Positions 41,667-49,963 of a DNA stretch of 64,000 nt are shown here, piece after piece. The translations under genes and the position numbers were made by a program. The notes under the pieces were generated by a model, which saw only the letters and a list, made by a program, of their open reading frames with translations, was not told where the DNA came from and searched no databases. This stretch comes from Deltaproteobacteria bacterium (GTDB taxonomy: Bacteria > Myxococcota_A > UBA9160 > SZUA-336): assembly GCA_029261925.1 (NCBI GenBank), contig JAJDAJ010000032.1:28549-92548 (forward strand), read 5' to 3'. The first letter of the stretch is position 1. Each line of letters starts with the position of its first letter.

Positions 41667-42545
41667 CTACAGGCCCATCGCGTCCGCCAGCGCCTCGCGC
41701 CAGGCGTCGGGCGAGCCCAGCCGCCACTCCAGCGCCTTGACGTGGCGATGCCAGCGATGCAGCGGGGAGTCGGCGTAGATGCCGGCCGCGCCCACGACCT
41801 GGTGGGCGGAGGCGGTCACGCGAGCGGCGCTCTCGGAGCAGACCGGCCGGGCCAGGGCCGCCGCGCGCACCGGGTCGGCGCCGGCGGCGATCCGCATCGC
41901 CGCGCGCTGCGTGGCCAGGCGCGCGGCATCGGAGTCGAGCAGGGCATCGGCCAGCCGGTGGCGCACGGCCTGGAAGGTCGCGATCGGCGCCCCGAACTGC
42001 CGGCGCTCGCGGGCGTGACCCGCCGCGAAGTCCACGGCGGCGCGCGCCGCTCCCGCGAGCTGGGCGCAGACCAGGACCGCGGCGCAGGCGCGAGCGTCGC
42101 GCAGCGCCGCGGCGACGCCGATCGGGCCGACACGATCGGCATCGGGCACGCGAAGCCCGTCGAGCGCGAGCGCGGCGACCGGCTCGCCGCCCAGGACGGG
42201 CAGCGACGTCAGGCGCCCCCCGGTCGCGACCACCAGCACGACCGCCCCCCCGGCAGCGCGCGCGCAGACCAGCGCGTGCGAGGCGATCGGCGCCGCGGCG
42301 ACGAAGCCGGCGTCGCCCTCGAGGCGCCAGGCGTCACCCTCGCGCAGGGCGCGGGGTGCCTCGCCGTCATCGGGCCAGGCCACGCACGCCGGGTCCGCCG
42401 GGTGCGAGCTCTCGCCGAGCGCGCGCAGCAGCCACACGGCCTCGAGCCGCGCCAGCGCGCCGGAAGCGTCCGCGTTCGCACCCAGCGCCTCGTGCGCCTC
42501 GACGCGCAGCGGCAGCTCGTCGCGAACGTCTGCGGGCAGCGTCAT
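41667..42545 (-). CDS. Acyl-CoA dehydrogenase, short subunit
   Basis: A 292-residue acyl-CoA dehydrogenase-like protein, shorter than the usual 380. It keeps the C-terminal helical domain with RERRQFGAPIATFQAVRHRLAD and the late YADSPLHRWHRHVKALEW. The N-terminal helical and beta domains are much reduced, and no catalytic Glu region is clear. Such a subunit is expected to pair with a full-length partner in an alpha2beta2 enzyme. Its ATG overlaps the TGA of the upstream 395-residue subunit (ATGA at 42545-42542), so the two are translationally coupled. Confidence 0.85.
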   Translation of the reverse strand: MTLPADVRDELPLRVEAHEALGANADASGALARLEAVWLLRALGESSHPADPACVAWPDDGEAPRALREGDAWRLEGDAGFVAAAPIASHALVCARAAGGAVVLVVATGGRLTSLPVLGGEPVAALALDGLRVPDADRVGPIGVAAALRDARACAAVLVCAQLAGAARAAVDFAAGHARERRQFGAPIATFQAVRHRLADALLDSDAARLATQRAAMRIAAGADPVRAAALARPVCSESAARVTASAHQVVGAAGIYADSPLHRWHRHVKALEWRLGSPDAWREALADAMGL

Positions 42546-43729
42546 CGCCGCGGCAGCTCCAGCCCCGCCGCGGCGATGGCCTCGCGCTGCATCTCACTGG
42601 TGCCCGCGCCGATCGTCGGGTGCACGCGCTCCAGGTACTCCCACGCGAAGCGCCCGTCCACCGGCGCGCCCGGCCCGCCGGGCAGCACGCTGCCCGCGGG
42701 CCCGAGCAGGCTCGTGGCCACGCGCGCGATCCGCTGCAGAAGCTCGGTCGCGTAGAGCTTCGCCATCGACGCCTCGTGCGGTTCCGGGTTGCCGGCGTCC
42801 TGCGCGGCGACCACGCGCAGAGAGAAGCCCAGCGCGGTCTCGAGATCGCAGCGCAGCCGCGCCAGGCGCTCTCGAGCCAGCGCGCGCGGCACCCCGATCC
42901 GGCCGCCGGCGCGCACGTGCGCGACCAGGTCCTCGAGGTTGCGCACCGCCCAGCCCACGTGGAACATGCCCGAGCGCTCGGCGCGCAGCGCGGCCGCCAT
43001 CTGCGCCCAGCCCCCGTTCCACTCGCCGAGCAGCGCGTCGGGCCCGGCGCGCACCTCGTCCAGCCGCACGTCGCCCAGTGTCCAGCCGTTCATGGTGGCC
43101 CGGCGCTCGACCGAGATCCCCGGCGAGCGCATGTCGAGCACCAGGATGCTCGCCCCGCTCCGCACCGGGGCGTCGGGATCGGTGCGCGCGATCAGGCAGA
43201 TCAGGTCCGCCTTGTGGGCCGCGGTCACGTGGGCCTTGCTCCCGGAGATCACGAAGCCCTCGCCCTCGCGGTGCGCGCGCGTCTCGATCGCCGACAGGTC
43301 GGAGCCCGCGCCCGCCTCGGAGTAGGCGATGCACGCGAGCAGCTCGCCGCGAATCATCGGTCCGAGCCAGGCCTCGCGCTGTGCCGGGCTGCCGAACGCC
43401 AGGATCTGCGGCGCGACCAGCGTGACGGGCGTGTCGATCGCGGGTGCGTTCCAGTAGGCCGCCTCGAAGTCGAACACGGCCTTGTACGAGAGCGGCCGCC
43501 CGCCGCCGCCGTGCTCCCGCGGCAGGTGCATGCCCAGCAGCCCTCGCTCCCCCGCCGCGCGCAGGAGGTCGCGTTCGAAGCTCTCGTCGAAGCCCGTGAG
43601 GTCGCGGGGGTCGAGGTGCCGCGGCGCGCGGGCCATCTGCTCGCGAAAGAAGCCGCTCACCTCTGCGCGGAACGCCGCCAGCTCGTCGCCGAGCGGCAGA
43701 TCCAGCAGGTCCTGCTGTATGCTCGCCAT
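42542..43729 (-). CDS. Acyl-CoA dehydrogenase, long subunit
   Basis: A 395-residue FAD-dependent acyl-CoA dehydrogenase. It has LPREHGGGGRPLSY near the N-terminus, the substrate/FAD segment ACIAYSEAGAGSDLSAIETRA, the loop FVISGSKAHVTAAHKAD, and the C-terminal GAGTSEMQREAIAAAGLEL. It introduces the alpha-beta double bond of acyl-CoA. It is coupled to the 292-residue subunit and divergent from the 43742 gene. Its ATG at 43729 lies within the promoter region of the plus-strand operon. Confidence 0.92.
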   Translation of the reverse strand: MASIQQDLLDLPLGDELAAFRAEVSGFFREQMARAPRHLDPRDLTGFDESFERDLLRAAGERGLLGMHLPREHGGGGRPLSYKAVFDFEAAYWNAPAIDTPVTLVAPQILAFGSPAQREAWLGPMIRGELLACIAYSEAGAGSDLSAIETRAHREGEGFVISGSKAHVTAAHKADLICLIARTDPDAPVRSGASILVLDMRSPGISVERRATMNGWTLGDVRLDEVRAGPDALLGEWNGGWAQMAAALRAERSGMFHVGWAVRNLEDLVAHVRAGGRIGVPRALARERLARLRCDLETALGFSLRVVAAQDAGNPEPHEASMAKLYATELLQRIARVATSLLGPAGSVLPGGPGAPVDGRFAWEYLERVHPTIGAGTSEMQREAIAAAGLELPRR

Positions 43730-43741
43730 GCGGAGAGCAGG

Positions 43742-44485
43742 ATGCCGAACGAGAAGATCTACATCCACGAGTTCATCGACATCATCGGGCACAACCGCTC
43801 GAAGTACATGCACCACATGACGGCGAACTGGAGCCCGATCGCCCGGGAGGAACGCAACCAGCTCTGCTACGGCGTCTGGGGGGTCGTGGGCACCACCCGG
43901 GGCTGGCCCGAGGTCGTCAACCTCTGGGAGGAGGACGGCTGGCAGGGTCAGGCGCGCTCCTTCCGCCACGAGTTCAACCACCCCGGGCTCCAGAATCGCA
44001 CCCTGCACGAGTGGTGGTCGGTGGCCGCCGACCTGCGGCGCCACGGCGACGATCGCCTGCTGGTGCCCGCGCCGTGGACGCGCACCATCGAGGAGCTCTG
44101 CGCCGACGGGGTCCGCGGCGAGTGCTACGCGCACGAGCTCGTGAAGACACACCCGGGGATGTCGTCGCGCTACATCTCGCTGGTCCGCGACCTGGCGATC
44201 CCCACGTACGAGAAGTACGGCTGGGAGCTCGCCGGCGCCTTCGAGACGGCCATGGTCAACGACTCGGAGTGCGTGGTGATCTGGGCGATCCCGACCTGGG
44301 AGCAGTGGGCGGAGTTCGAGGCGGCACAGCGCCTCGACGACGCGATCCGCGGCTGGCGCGTCGCGATCCGCGACGTGGCCGTGGACTGGCACCGCTTCCT
44401 GCTGGTCGACTCGCCGCTCTCGCCGCTGCGCACCGGGCGACAGCCTTCGCGCGAGGACCGTCAGCCGCTCTCGGAGATCCCCTGA
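43742..44485 (+). CDS. NIPSNAP/EthD-like dimeric alpha-beta barrel protein
   Basis: A 247-residue protein that appears to contain two ferredoxin-like repeats. The first is around IYIHEFIDIIGHNRSKYMHHM and CYGVWGVVGTTRGWPEVVNLWEED; the second is around SLVRDLAIPTYEKYGWELAGAFETAM and VVIWAIPTWEQWAEFEAAQ. The pattern resembles NIPSNAP-type proteins of unknown function. The ATG at 43742 has an AGAGCAGG-like site and a TATGCT -10 box at 43718-43723. Its TGA overlaps the ATG of the next acyl-CoA dehydrogenase (TGATG), so it serves the same pathway. Confidence 0.7.
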   Translation: MPNEKIYIHEFIDIIGHNRSKYMHHMTANWSPIAREERNQLCYGVWGVVGTTRGWPEVVNLWEEDGWQGQARSFRHEFNHPGLQNRTLHEWWSVAADLRRHGDDRLLVPAPWTRTIEELCADGVRGECYAHELVKTHPGMSSRYISLVRDLAIPTYEKYGWELAGAFETAMVNDSECVVIWAIPTWEQWAEFEAAQRLDDAIRGWRVAIRDVAVDWHRFLLVDSPLSPLRTGRQPSREDRQPLSEIP

Positions 44486-45501
44486 TGGACCTGTCCCTGG
44501 GCGAGGAGCAGGAGGCGATCGACGAGCTCTTCCGGGGACTGCTCTCCAAGGAGTGTCCTCCCGAGGTCGTGCGCGACGCGGAGCCCCTCGGCTTCGACGC
44601 CCGCCTGTGGGCCACGCTGGCCGGTGCCGGTGCGGCGGGAATGGCGCTGCCCGGGAACACCGGGGGCGGGGGGCTCTCGCTGCTCGAGGCGGCACTCCTG
44701 GCCGAGCACGTCGGCCGCCACCTGGCGCCCGTGCCCTTCATCGAGCACACCGTGGCCGGGCGCCTGCTGGCGACGCTGGAGCCCGGTGCGGCGGCGCTGG
44801 AAGCCCTCGCCGCCGGCGAGCGGATCGCGACCCTGGCGCTGCAGCCCGCTCATGAGGGGACGGCGCGGCTCGTCCCGGGCGGCGCCGTCGCCGACGTGGT
44901 ACTGGCACTCGAGGGCGACACCGTCGTCTGCTGCGAGACCGCGTCGCCCGGCTCCGGCCCGGCGAACCTCGCGTCGAGTCCACTGGCCGATCGCGCGCTC
45001 GGGGGCGCGCGGAGCCTCGCCAGCGGTGCGGCGGCGGGACGCGCGTACACGCGGGCGCTCGACGAGTGGCGCGCACTGACCGCGAGCACGCTGGTCGGCG
45101 TCGCCGGGGGCGCACTCGACCTGGGCCTGGCGTACGTGAAGGAGCGCGAGCAGTTCGGCGTGCCGATCGGCTCGTTCCAGGCGATCCAGCACGGCCTGGC
45201 CGAGGTCGCCGTGCAGCTCGACGGCGCCCGGCTGCTCGCGCGCAAGGCGGCCTGGGCATTCGATCAGGACCCCGACGACGCGACGCGCCTCGCGGGGATG
45301 GCGCTGCTGTTCTGCGCCGAGACCGCGCAGCTCGCCGCGGCGCGCTCGCTGCACTACCACGGCGGCTACGGCTTCAGCCTCGAGTACGACGTGCAGCTGT
45401 ACTACCGCCGCGCCAAGGGCTGGCCGCTGGCGATCGACGCGCCGACCCGCGAGTACCGCCGCCTGGCCGACGTGGTGCTGGGCCCGCGCGGGGAGGCCTG
45501 A
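44485..45501 (+). CDS. Acyl-CoA dehydrogenase, short subunit
   Basis: A 338-residue acyl-CoA dehydrogenase-family protein. It opens with MDLSLGEEQEAIDELFRGLL and has KEREQFGVPIGSFQAIQHGLAEV and the late HYHGGYGFSLEYDVQLYYRRAKG. The middle beta domain is weakly conserved. It matches the smaller subunits of the heteromeric dehydrogenases known from steroid side-chain degradation. It starts in TGATG with the upstream gene and is followed at once (TGAGTG) by the 389-residue partner. Confidence 0.88.
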   Translation: MDLSLGEEQEAIDELFRGLLSKECPPEVVRDAEPLGFDARLWATLAGAGAAGMALPGNTGGGGLSLLEAALLAEHVGRHLAPVPFIEHTVAGRLLATLEPGAAALEALAAGERIATLALQPAHEGTARLVPGGAVADVVLALEGDTVVCCETASPGSGPANLASSPLADRALGGARSLASGAAAGRAYTRALDEWRALTASTLVGVAGGALDLGLAYVKEREQFGVPIGSFQAIQHGLAEVAVQLDGARLLARKAAWAFDQDPDDATRLAGMALLFCAETAQLAAARSLHYHGGYGFSLEYDVQLYYRRAKGWPLAIDAPTREYRRLADVVLGPRGEA

Positions 45502-46671
45502 GTGGACTTCCGACCCGGACCTGCGGAGCAGGCGTTCCGCGCCGACGTCCGCGCCTTCCTGCGCGAGAACTGGACGCCGGAGCAGATGGCGCGCGTGAAG
45601 CGCTCGGGAACCATGCACGACTGGGACCTGCACCGCGCCTTCGCGGCGCGCGGCTGGATGCGCGCGGCCATGCCCGAGTCGCTGGGCGGCCAGGGGCGCG
45701 GCCCCGAGGAGCTGGCCGCCCTGTTCCAGGAGTTCGACCTGGCGGGAGCCCCGTACGACGGCATGAGCGTGTCGATGATGGTGGCGTCGGTGGTCGCGCA
45801 GGTCGGCAGCGACTTCCAGAAGCGCGAGATCATCCCGGCAGTCCTCTCGGGCGACGCGCTGCTCTGCCTGGGCTACAGCGAGCCCGGCAGTGGCTCCGAC
45901 GTGGCCGCGGCGACCACGCGCGCCGAGCGCGACGACGACGGCTGGGTGATCAACGGCCAGAAGATGTGGACCAGCCTCGCCGAGGTCTCGCGCTGGGTGA
46001 TCCTGCTCACCCGGACCAACACGGAGGTCGCCAAGCACCGCGGCCTGACCTTCTTCCTGGTCCCGATGGAGACGCCCGGCATCGAGATCCAGGAGATCAA
46101 GACGCTGGGGAACAAGCGCTCGAACGCCACGTTCTACGACGACGTACGCGTGGACGATCGCTGGCGCCTGGGCGAGGTGGACGGCGGCTGGGAGGTCATG
46201 AAGGTCGCTCTGGCCTACGAGCGCGGCGTGATGGGCGGGATCAGCGACGGGATGGCGCTCTTCGAGGCCACGCGCCGTCACGCCGAGCAGACCACGCTGC
46301 CCGAGGGCGGGCGCCTGATCGACGACCCCGCCGTGCGCGAGTGCCTGGTGCGGACCGCGATCGACAACGAGGTGGCCGACCTGCTCGGGGCGCGCGCCGC
46401 CTGGGTCGCGGCGACCGGTGCGCTGCCGGGTCTGGAGGGCTCGGAGGCCAAGATGTTCGCCACCGAGGCCTTCACGCGCGCGACCTCCGACCTGCTCGAC
46501 CTGCTCGGCCCCGAGGGCGTGCTCAAGCAGGGCGAGCCGCGGGCGCCGGTCGACGGCTTCCTGGAGTACTGCCACCGCTACGCGCCGGTGACGACGATCT
46601 ACGGCGGCACCTCGGAGATCCAGCGCAACAACGTCGCCGAGCGCATGCTCGGCCTGCCGCGGGCGCGCTGA
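45502..46671 (+). CDS. Acyl-CoA dehydrogenase, long subunit
   Basis: A 389-residue acyl-CoA dehydrogenase with LCLGYSEPGSGSDVAAATTRAE, then VINGQKMWTSLAEVSRWVILL, NKRSNATFYDDVRV and the C-terminal TIYGGTSEIQRNNVAERMLGL. It is the full-length partner of the preceding subunit. The GTG start at 45502 directly abuts the upstream TGA. The pair probably forms an alpha2beta2 dehydrogenase for a bulky acyl-CoA (inference). It converges with the MaoC gene, 1 bp apart. Confidence 0.93.
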   Translation: MDFRPGPAEQAFRADVRAFLRENWTPEQMARVKRSGTMHDWDLHRAFAARGWMRAAMPESLGGQGRGPEELAALFQEFDLAGAPYDGMSVSMMVASVVAQVGSDFQKREIIPAVLSGDALLCLGYSEPGSGSDVAAATTRAERDDDGWVINGQKMWTSLAEVSRWVILLTRTNTEVAKHRGLTFFLVPMETPGIEIQEIKTLGNKRSNATFYDDVRVDDRWRLGEVDGGWEVMKVALAYERGVMGGISDGMALFEATRRHAEQTTLPEGGRLIDDPAVRECLVRTAIDNEVADLLGARAAWVAATGALPGLEGSEAKMFATEAFTRATSDLLDLLGPEGVLKQGEPRAPVDGFLEYCHRYAPVTTIYGGTSEIQRNNVAERMLGLPRAR

Positions 46672-46672
46672 C

Positions 46673-47113
46673 TCAGGCGCCCACCCGGCGGTAGACGAGG
46701 ATCTTCGCCAGGATCTCCAGGGCGATCTCGTCGCGCTGGTTGCGCAGCCGGTCGCGCACGCGCAGCACGCCGCGGTCGGGCTTGCTCCTCGAGACGCGGG
46801 CGTCGAGCACCTCGGACTCGAGCCAGAGGCGATCGCCGGGACGCACCGGCGCGGTCAGGTCCATGCCCTCGTTGCCCAGCCCCGCGACCAGCGCCAGCTC
46901 GGGCCGGCGATGCACGAGCACCGAGCGGATCCCCAGCACGTGGATGCCCGACGCCACGAGGCCGCCGAAGTGCGAGCGCCGCGCGGCCTCGGCATCGACG
47001 TGGAAGGGGCGCGGATCCCAGCGGCGAGCGAACTCCACGATCTCGTCCGCGTCGACCTCGTAGGGCCCGGTGCGCTCCACCGAGCCGACCGAGAAGTCCT
47101 CGAAGTACCTCAG
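46673..47113 (-). CDS. MaoC-like hot-dog dehydratase
   Basis: A 146-residue MaoC/R-specific enoyl-CoA hydratase-type protein: LRYFEDFSVGS at the start, FARRWDPRPFHVDAEAARRSHFGGLVASG (hydratase region with Asp and His), then PVRPGDRLWLESEV. It hydrates enoyl-CoA in beta-oxidation. The start is unsettled. CTG 47113 gives the exact family N-terminus and overlaps the VOC stop (CTGA). GTG 47164 would add 17 residues that read like frame noise. No ATG is available. It is coupled to the VOC gene. Confidence 0.83.
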   Translation of the reverse strand: MRYFEDFSVGSVERTGPYEVDADEIVEFARRWDPRPFHVDAEAARRSHFGGLVASGIHVLGIRSVLVHRRPELALVAGLGNEGMDLTAPVRPGDRLWLESEVLDARVSRSKPDRGVLRVRDRLRNQRDEIALEILAKILVYRRVGA

Positions 47114-47565
47114 CCGAAGCTCCAGCCGCGCCGGGGCGCGCTGTCCCCGGCGTGCTCCTGGCACTGCACGTCGAGCCAGATCGGCAGCAGGTGCTTCACG
47201 TAGAAGGCGTGCGTGGTCACGTCGCCCGTGACCAGGTCCTCGTACTCCTTGATCTGCACGCGCGGATCGCGGTCTCGCCACTTCTTCGCGATCTCGAGCT
47301 TCTCGTCGACCTCGGCACGCGTCGGGTACAGCAGACCCAGGTGGTCGTAGCCGGGCGAGCGGATGTGGTTCTCCATCTCGGTCAGCAGGATGAACTGGCT
47401 GGTCTCGGGATCGGTGCGCAGCAGCAGGGCATTCTGCTTGACGATGTAGACGTCCATGCTCTCCCAGCCGAAGAGGTCGCGGTAGAACTCGCTGATCTCG
47501 GCGCGGGCGTCGAGGCCACCCGGCGGCAGGGTGAGCTCCATGTGGTTGAAGCGGGCGATGCTCAC
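47110..47565 (-). CDS. VOC-family protein (lactoylglutathione lyase-like)
   Basis: A 151-residue vicinal-oxygen-chelate protein. It has FNHMELTLPPGG and ISEFYRDLFGWESMDVYIVKQN early, then GYDHLGLLYPTRAEVDEKLEIAKKW. The late part THAFYVKHLLPIWLDVQCQEHAG shows that the second metal-site strand is present. The GTG at 47565 has a GGAGG site 7 nt before it. It leads the two-gene VOC-MaoC operon, divergent from the CaiB/BaiF gene. Confidence 0.8.
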   Translation of the reverse strand: MSIARFNHMELTLPPGGLDARAEISEFYRDLFGWESMDVYIVKQNALLLRTDPETSQFILLTEMENHIRSPGYDHLGLLYPTRAEVDEKLEIAKKWRDRDPRVQIKEYEDLVTGDVTTHAFYVKHLLPIWLDVQCQEHAGDSAPRRGWSFG

Positions 47566-47607
47566 GGGGGTCCTCCCTGGGTTCGGCGCCCAGCATACGC
47601 CATGCGG

Positions 47608-47613
47608 TAGACT
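47608..47613 (+). promoter_or_regulatory. Candidate -10 box of the second CaiB/BaiF gene
   Basis: TAGACT ends 7 bp before the ATG at 47621. No Shine-Dalgarno sequence lies between, so a leaderless transcript is likely. Confidence 0.4.
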
Positions 47614-47620
47614 CGGCTCC

Positions 47621-48871
47621 ATGAAGACCGGAGAGATCAGGAACGAGGAGCTGCTGCCCAACGGCAAGCCCCTGGACGGCGTGCGGGTGCTGGCGATCGA
47701 GCAGATGCAGGCCCTGCCCTTCGCGACCCAGCTGCTGGGGCGGCTCGGCGCCGACGTGGTCAAGGTCGAGCATCCCGTGACCGGAGACTCGGGCCGCGGC
47801 TCGAAGCCGGCGGTCGCCGACGTGGACGGCAACGAGGTGGGCGCGACGTACCTGCGCAACAACCTCGGCAAGCGCAGCATCAGCGTGGACCTGAAGCACC
47901 CGGAAGGTGTGGCGCTGATCAAGCGTCTGGTGCCGCGCTTCGACGTGGTCGGCGAGAACTTCAAGACCGGCACCATGGAGCGCCTGGGGCTCGGCTACTC
48001 GGTCCTCTCGGAGCTTCACCCCGGCCTGATCTACCTGTCCGTCTCCGGCTTCGGCAACCTGCGCCCGACCCCCTACGCCGAGTGGGGCGCGTACGCGCCG
48101 ATCGCCGAGGCCATGGCGGGGTTCTACGAGGCGCGGCGCCAGCCCGGCGAGCGCCCGCCGTTCGGCGGCGCCGGCGCGCTGGGCGACATCGGCTCGTCGC
48201 TCTTCGCGGCGATCGGCACGCTCGCCGCGCTGCGCCACCGCGACCGCACCGGCCAGGGTCAGCAGGTTGACGTCGCCATGTACGACGCCATGGTGGCGAT
48301 GGCCGACGTGGTGCCGTTCTTCTGGTCGATGGGCATGCGCGACAAGGGCCCGCGGCGCGGACCCCCGGGCATCGTGAACGTCTTCCAGGCCAAGGACGGC
48401 TTCTTCATGCTCCAGTGCATCCGCGATCACCAGCTCGTGGCGCTCGCGAAGGCCATCGACCGGCCCGAGTGGCTCGACGATCCGCGCCTGGAGGCGCGCG
48501 CCGACTGGAGCACGCACCTGGACGACATCGTGCGCCCGGCCATCGAGGGCTGGGCCGCGGACAAGACCATGCTCGAGGCCTGCATGCACCTGAACAGCCG
48601 CGGGGTCGCCTGCGGTCCGTGCAACGGGGCGGAGCAGGTGATCAACGACGTCCACGTGCAGGACCACGACATGCTGATCGAGGTGCCGCGCCCCGACTCC
48701 GACGAGCCGCTACTCGTGGTCGGCAACCCGATCAAGCTCTCGAAGACCGCCGACGGGCCCGTCGACCGCTGGCCCACGCTCGGCCAGCACACCGACCAGG
48801 TGCTGCGCGACGACGCCGGTCTGGCCGACGACGAGATCGCCGGGCTGCGCGAGGCCGGGGTGATCCGCTAG
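47621..48871 (+). CDS. CaiB/BaiF family CoA-transferase
   Basis: A 416-residue class III CoA-transferase, close paralog of the 5050-6270 protein. Shared blocks include LDGVRVLAIEQMQALPFATQ, DLKHPEGVALIKRLV, ENFKTGTMERLGLGY and the nucleophile Asp in GALGDIGSSLFAAIG. It differs in a longer N-terminus (MKTGEIRNEELLPNGKP) and in a Cys-rich NSRGVACGPCNGAEQ segment. Its ATG directly follows the -10 box, and it ends in a 4-bp overlap with the convergent AIG2-like gene. Confidence 0.93.
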   Translation: MKTGEIRNEELLPNGKPLDGVRVLAIEQMQALPFATQLLGRLGADVVKVEHPVTGDSGRGSKPAVADVDGNEVGATYLRNNLGKRSISVDLKHPEGVALIKRLVPRFDVVGENFKTGTMERLGLGYSVLSELHPGLIYLSVSGFGNLRPTPYAEWGAYAPIAEAMAGFYEARRQPGERPPFGGAGALGDIGSSLFAAIGTLAALRHRDRTGQGQQVDVAMYDAMVAMADVVPFFWSMGMRDKGPRRGPPGIVNVFQAKDGFFMLQCIRDHQLVALAKAIDRPEWLDDPRLEARADWSTHLDDIVRPAIEGWAADKTMLEACMHLNSRGVACGPCNGAEQVINDVHVQDHDMLIEVPRPDSDEPLLVVGNPIKLSKTADGPVDRWPTLGQHTDQVLRDDAGLADDEIAGLREAGVIR

Positions 48872-49335
48872 CAGGCGGCCGGGGCGGAGCCGCCCGGCCG
48901 TGCGCGGATGGCCGCCCGGAAGGCCGGCAGGTGGGCCCGCTCGAAGCCGGCGGGGTCCCAGGGCTCGTCGCAGAGCAGCTCCCGGTCCGTGTCCCGCACC
49001 CGGTAGACGTGCGCCCGGGCAGGTCCGGCCGGCGTGTGCACCGGGAGCTCGACGCGCTCGTACGCATCGCCCTCGAAGGCGTCGAGCCGGGCCAGCGCTG
49101 CGGCGTCGAGCCCCGCGTACAGCCGGCCCTGGACGCTGGAGCCGGCCCGCGCGATCGCCCCGGGGTACACGGCGCCGCGCATCCGCAGGCGCGTGTGGCC
49201 ATCGAGCCGGGCGGGCACCGCCTCCGGCAGCCGACCCAGCACGGCCTCGATCACCGTGGGGAAGATCAGCGTGCCGTAGGCGAACACGCGCGACACGGCC
49301 GGCCGCGTCGGTGCGGGACTTCCTGGCGCGGGCAC
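48868..49335 (-). CDS. AIG2/gamma-glutamylcyclotransferase-like protein
   Basis: A 155-residue protein with the family start VFAYGTLIFPTVIEAVLGRLPE, the RGAVYPGAI region, and the conserved acidic residue in RLDAFEGDAYERVEL. The fold forms 5-oxoproline or cyclises gamma-glutamylamines; the precise substrate is unknown. The start is either ATG 49335 or GTG 49293 (VSRVFAYGTL), the second being nearer the domain edge. Confidence 0.85.
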   Translation of the reverse strand: MPAPGSPAPTRPAVSRVFAYGTLIFPTVIEAVLGRLPEAVPARLDGHTRLRMRGAVYPGAIARAGSSVQGRLYAGLDAAALARLDAFEGDAYERVELPVHTPAGPARAHVYRVRDTDRELLCDEPWDPAGFERAHLPAFRAAIRARPGGSAPAAC

Positions 49336-49360
49336 GGCGAGCGGCGCCGCGGGGCGCCGC

Positions 49361-49669
49361 TCAGGCCGGCGCGGAGGCGCGCCGCGGGCGGCGCAGCGAG
49401 CGCATCACGCGGCGCTTGAGATCGCGCCCCTCGGGCGCCAGGCGCGCGCTGTCGGTGCCCCGCAGGTAGGCGTCGAGGCCGCCGCGCTTCGAGATCGTGC
49501 GCAGGGCCCGCGTCGAGATCCGCATCTTGACCGGGCGCCCGAGCGCCTGGGACCAGAGCGACACCCGCTGCAGGTTGGGCTCGAACGTCCGCTTGGTCTT
49601 GATGTTGGAGTGCGACACGTTGTGGCCGCTGGACAGCTTCTTGCCCGTGATCTGGCAGCGTCGTGGCAT
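49361..49669 (-). CDS. rpmB: 50S ribosomal protein L28
   Basis: A 102-residue L28: MPRRCQITGKKLSSGHNVSH, then NIKTKRTFEPNLQRVSLWSQ and VKMRISTRALRTISKRGGLDAYL. It has one Cys, so the zinc-ligand pairs of the C+ form are absent, as in Escherichia coli L28. It is about 25 residues longer than usual at the basic C-terminus. The ATG at 49669 has a GGAGG site. A TATACC -10 with extended TG lies at 49741-49736 on this strand. It stands alone here, without L33. Confidence 0.94.
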   Translation of the reverse strand: MPRRCQITGKKLSSGHNVSHSNIKTKRTFEPNLQRVSLWSQALGRPVKMRISTRALRTISKRGGLDAYLRGTDSARLAPEGRDLKRRVMRSLRRPRRASAPA

Positions 49670-49735
49670 GGCTGGCCCTCCGTCGGTGCGGCTCCCGTCC
49701 CGGGATCCGCCGGCCCCGCGGCTCCGGGGGGTGGT

Positions 49736-49741
49736 GGTATA
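49736..49741 (-). promoter_or_regulatory. Candidate extended -10 of rpmB
   Basis: TGCTATACC on the minus strand (extended TG plus TATACC) lies 66 bp before the rpmB start. This leaves a leader of about 60 nt. Confidence 0.35.
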
Positions 49742-49814
49742 GCACGGCGGCTCGCGGCGGCCCAGCCGGGGCGGATCTGGGCCAGAATGGCGCCGTCGGG
49801 GGTCCGGAGGCCGG

Positions 49815-49883
49815 GGATGCCGGGATCGCCGGACGGGATCCGGGCCGCGATCGGCCCGGTCGGATCCCGAACCCCGGGCATCC
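49815..49883. repeat. Large imperfect dyad between rpmB and the enoyl-CoA hydratase gene
   Basis: Nested inverted repeats centre on GCGATC (49847-49852): CCGGGCC/GGCCCGG, then CGGGATCC (49834-49841) with GGATCCCG (49862-49869), then GGATGCCGGG (49815-49824) with CCCCGGGCATCC (49872-49883). About 25 base pairs with short bulges. It lies in the 294-bp divergent region 49670-49963. No open frame of coding quality is seen there. Confidence 0.45.
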
Positions 49884-49963
49884 TCGCCGACCCGACCCGG
49901 CCGCAGCGCGGCGGCCCGATCGCCTGACCCGCCGCGCTCGCCGCACCCGACCCAGGAGGAGCC

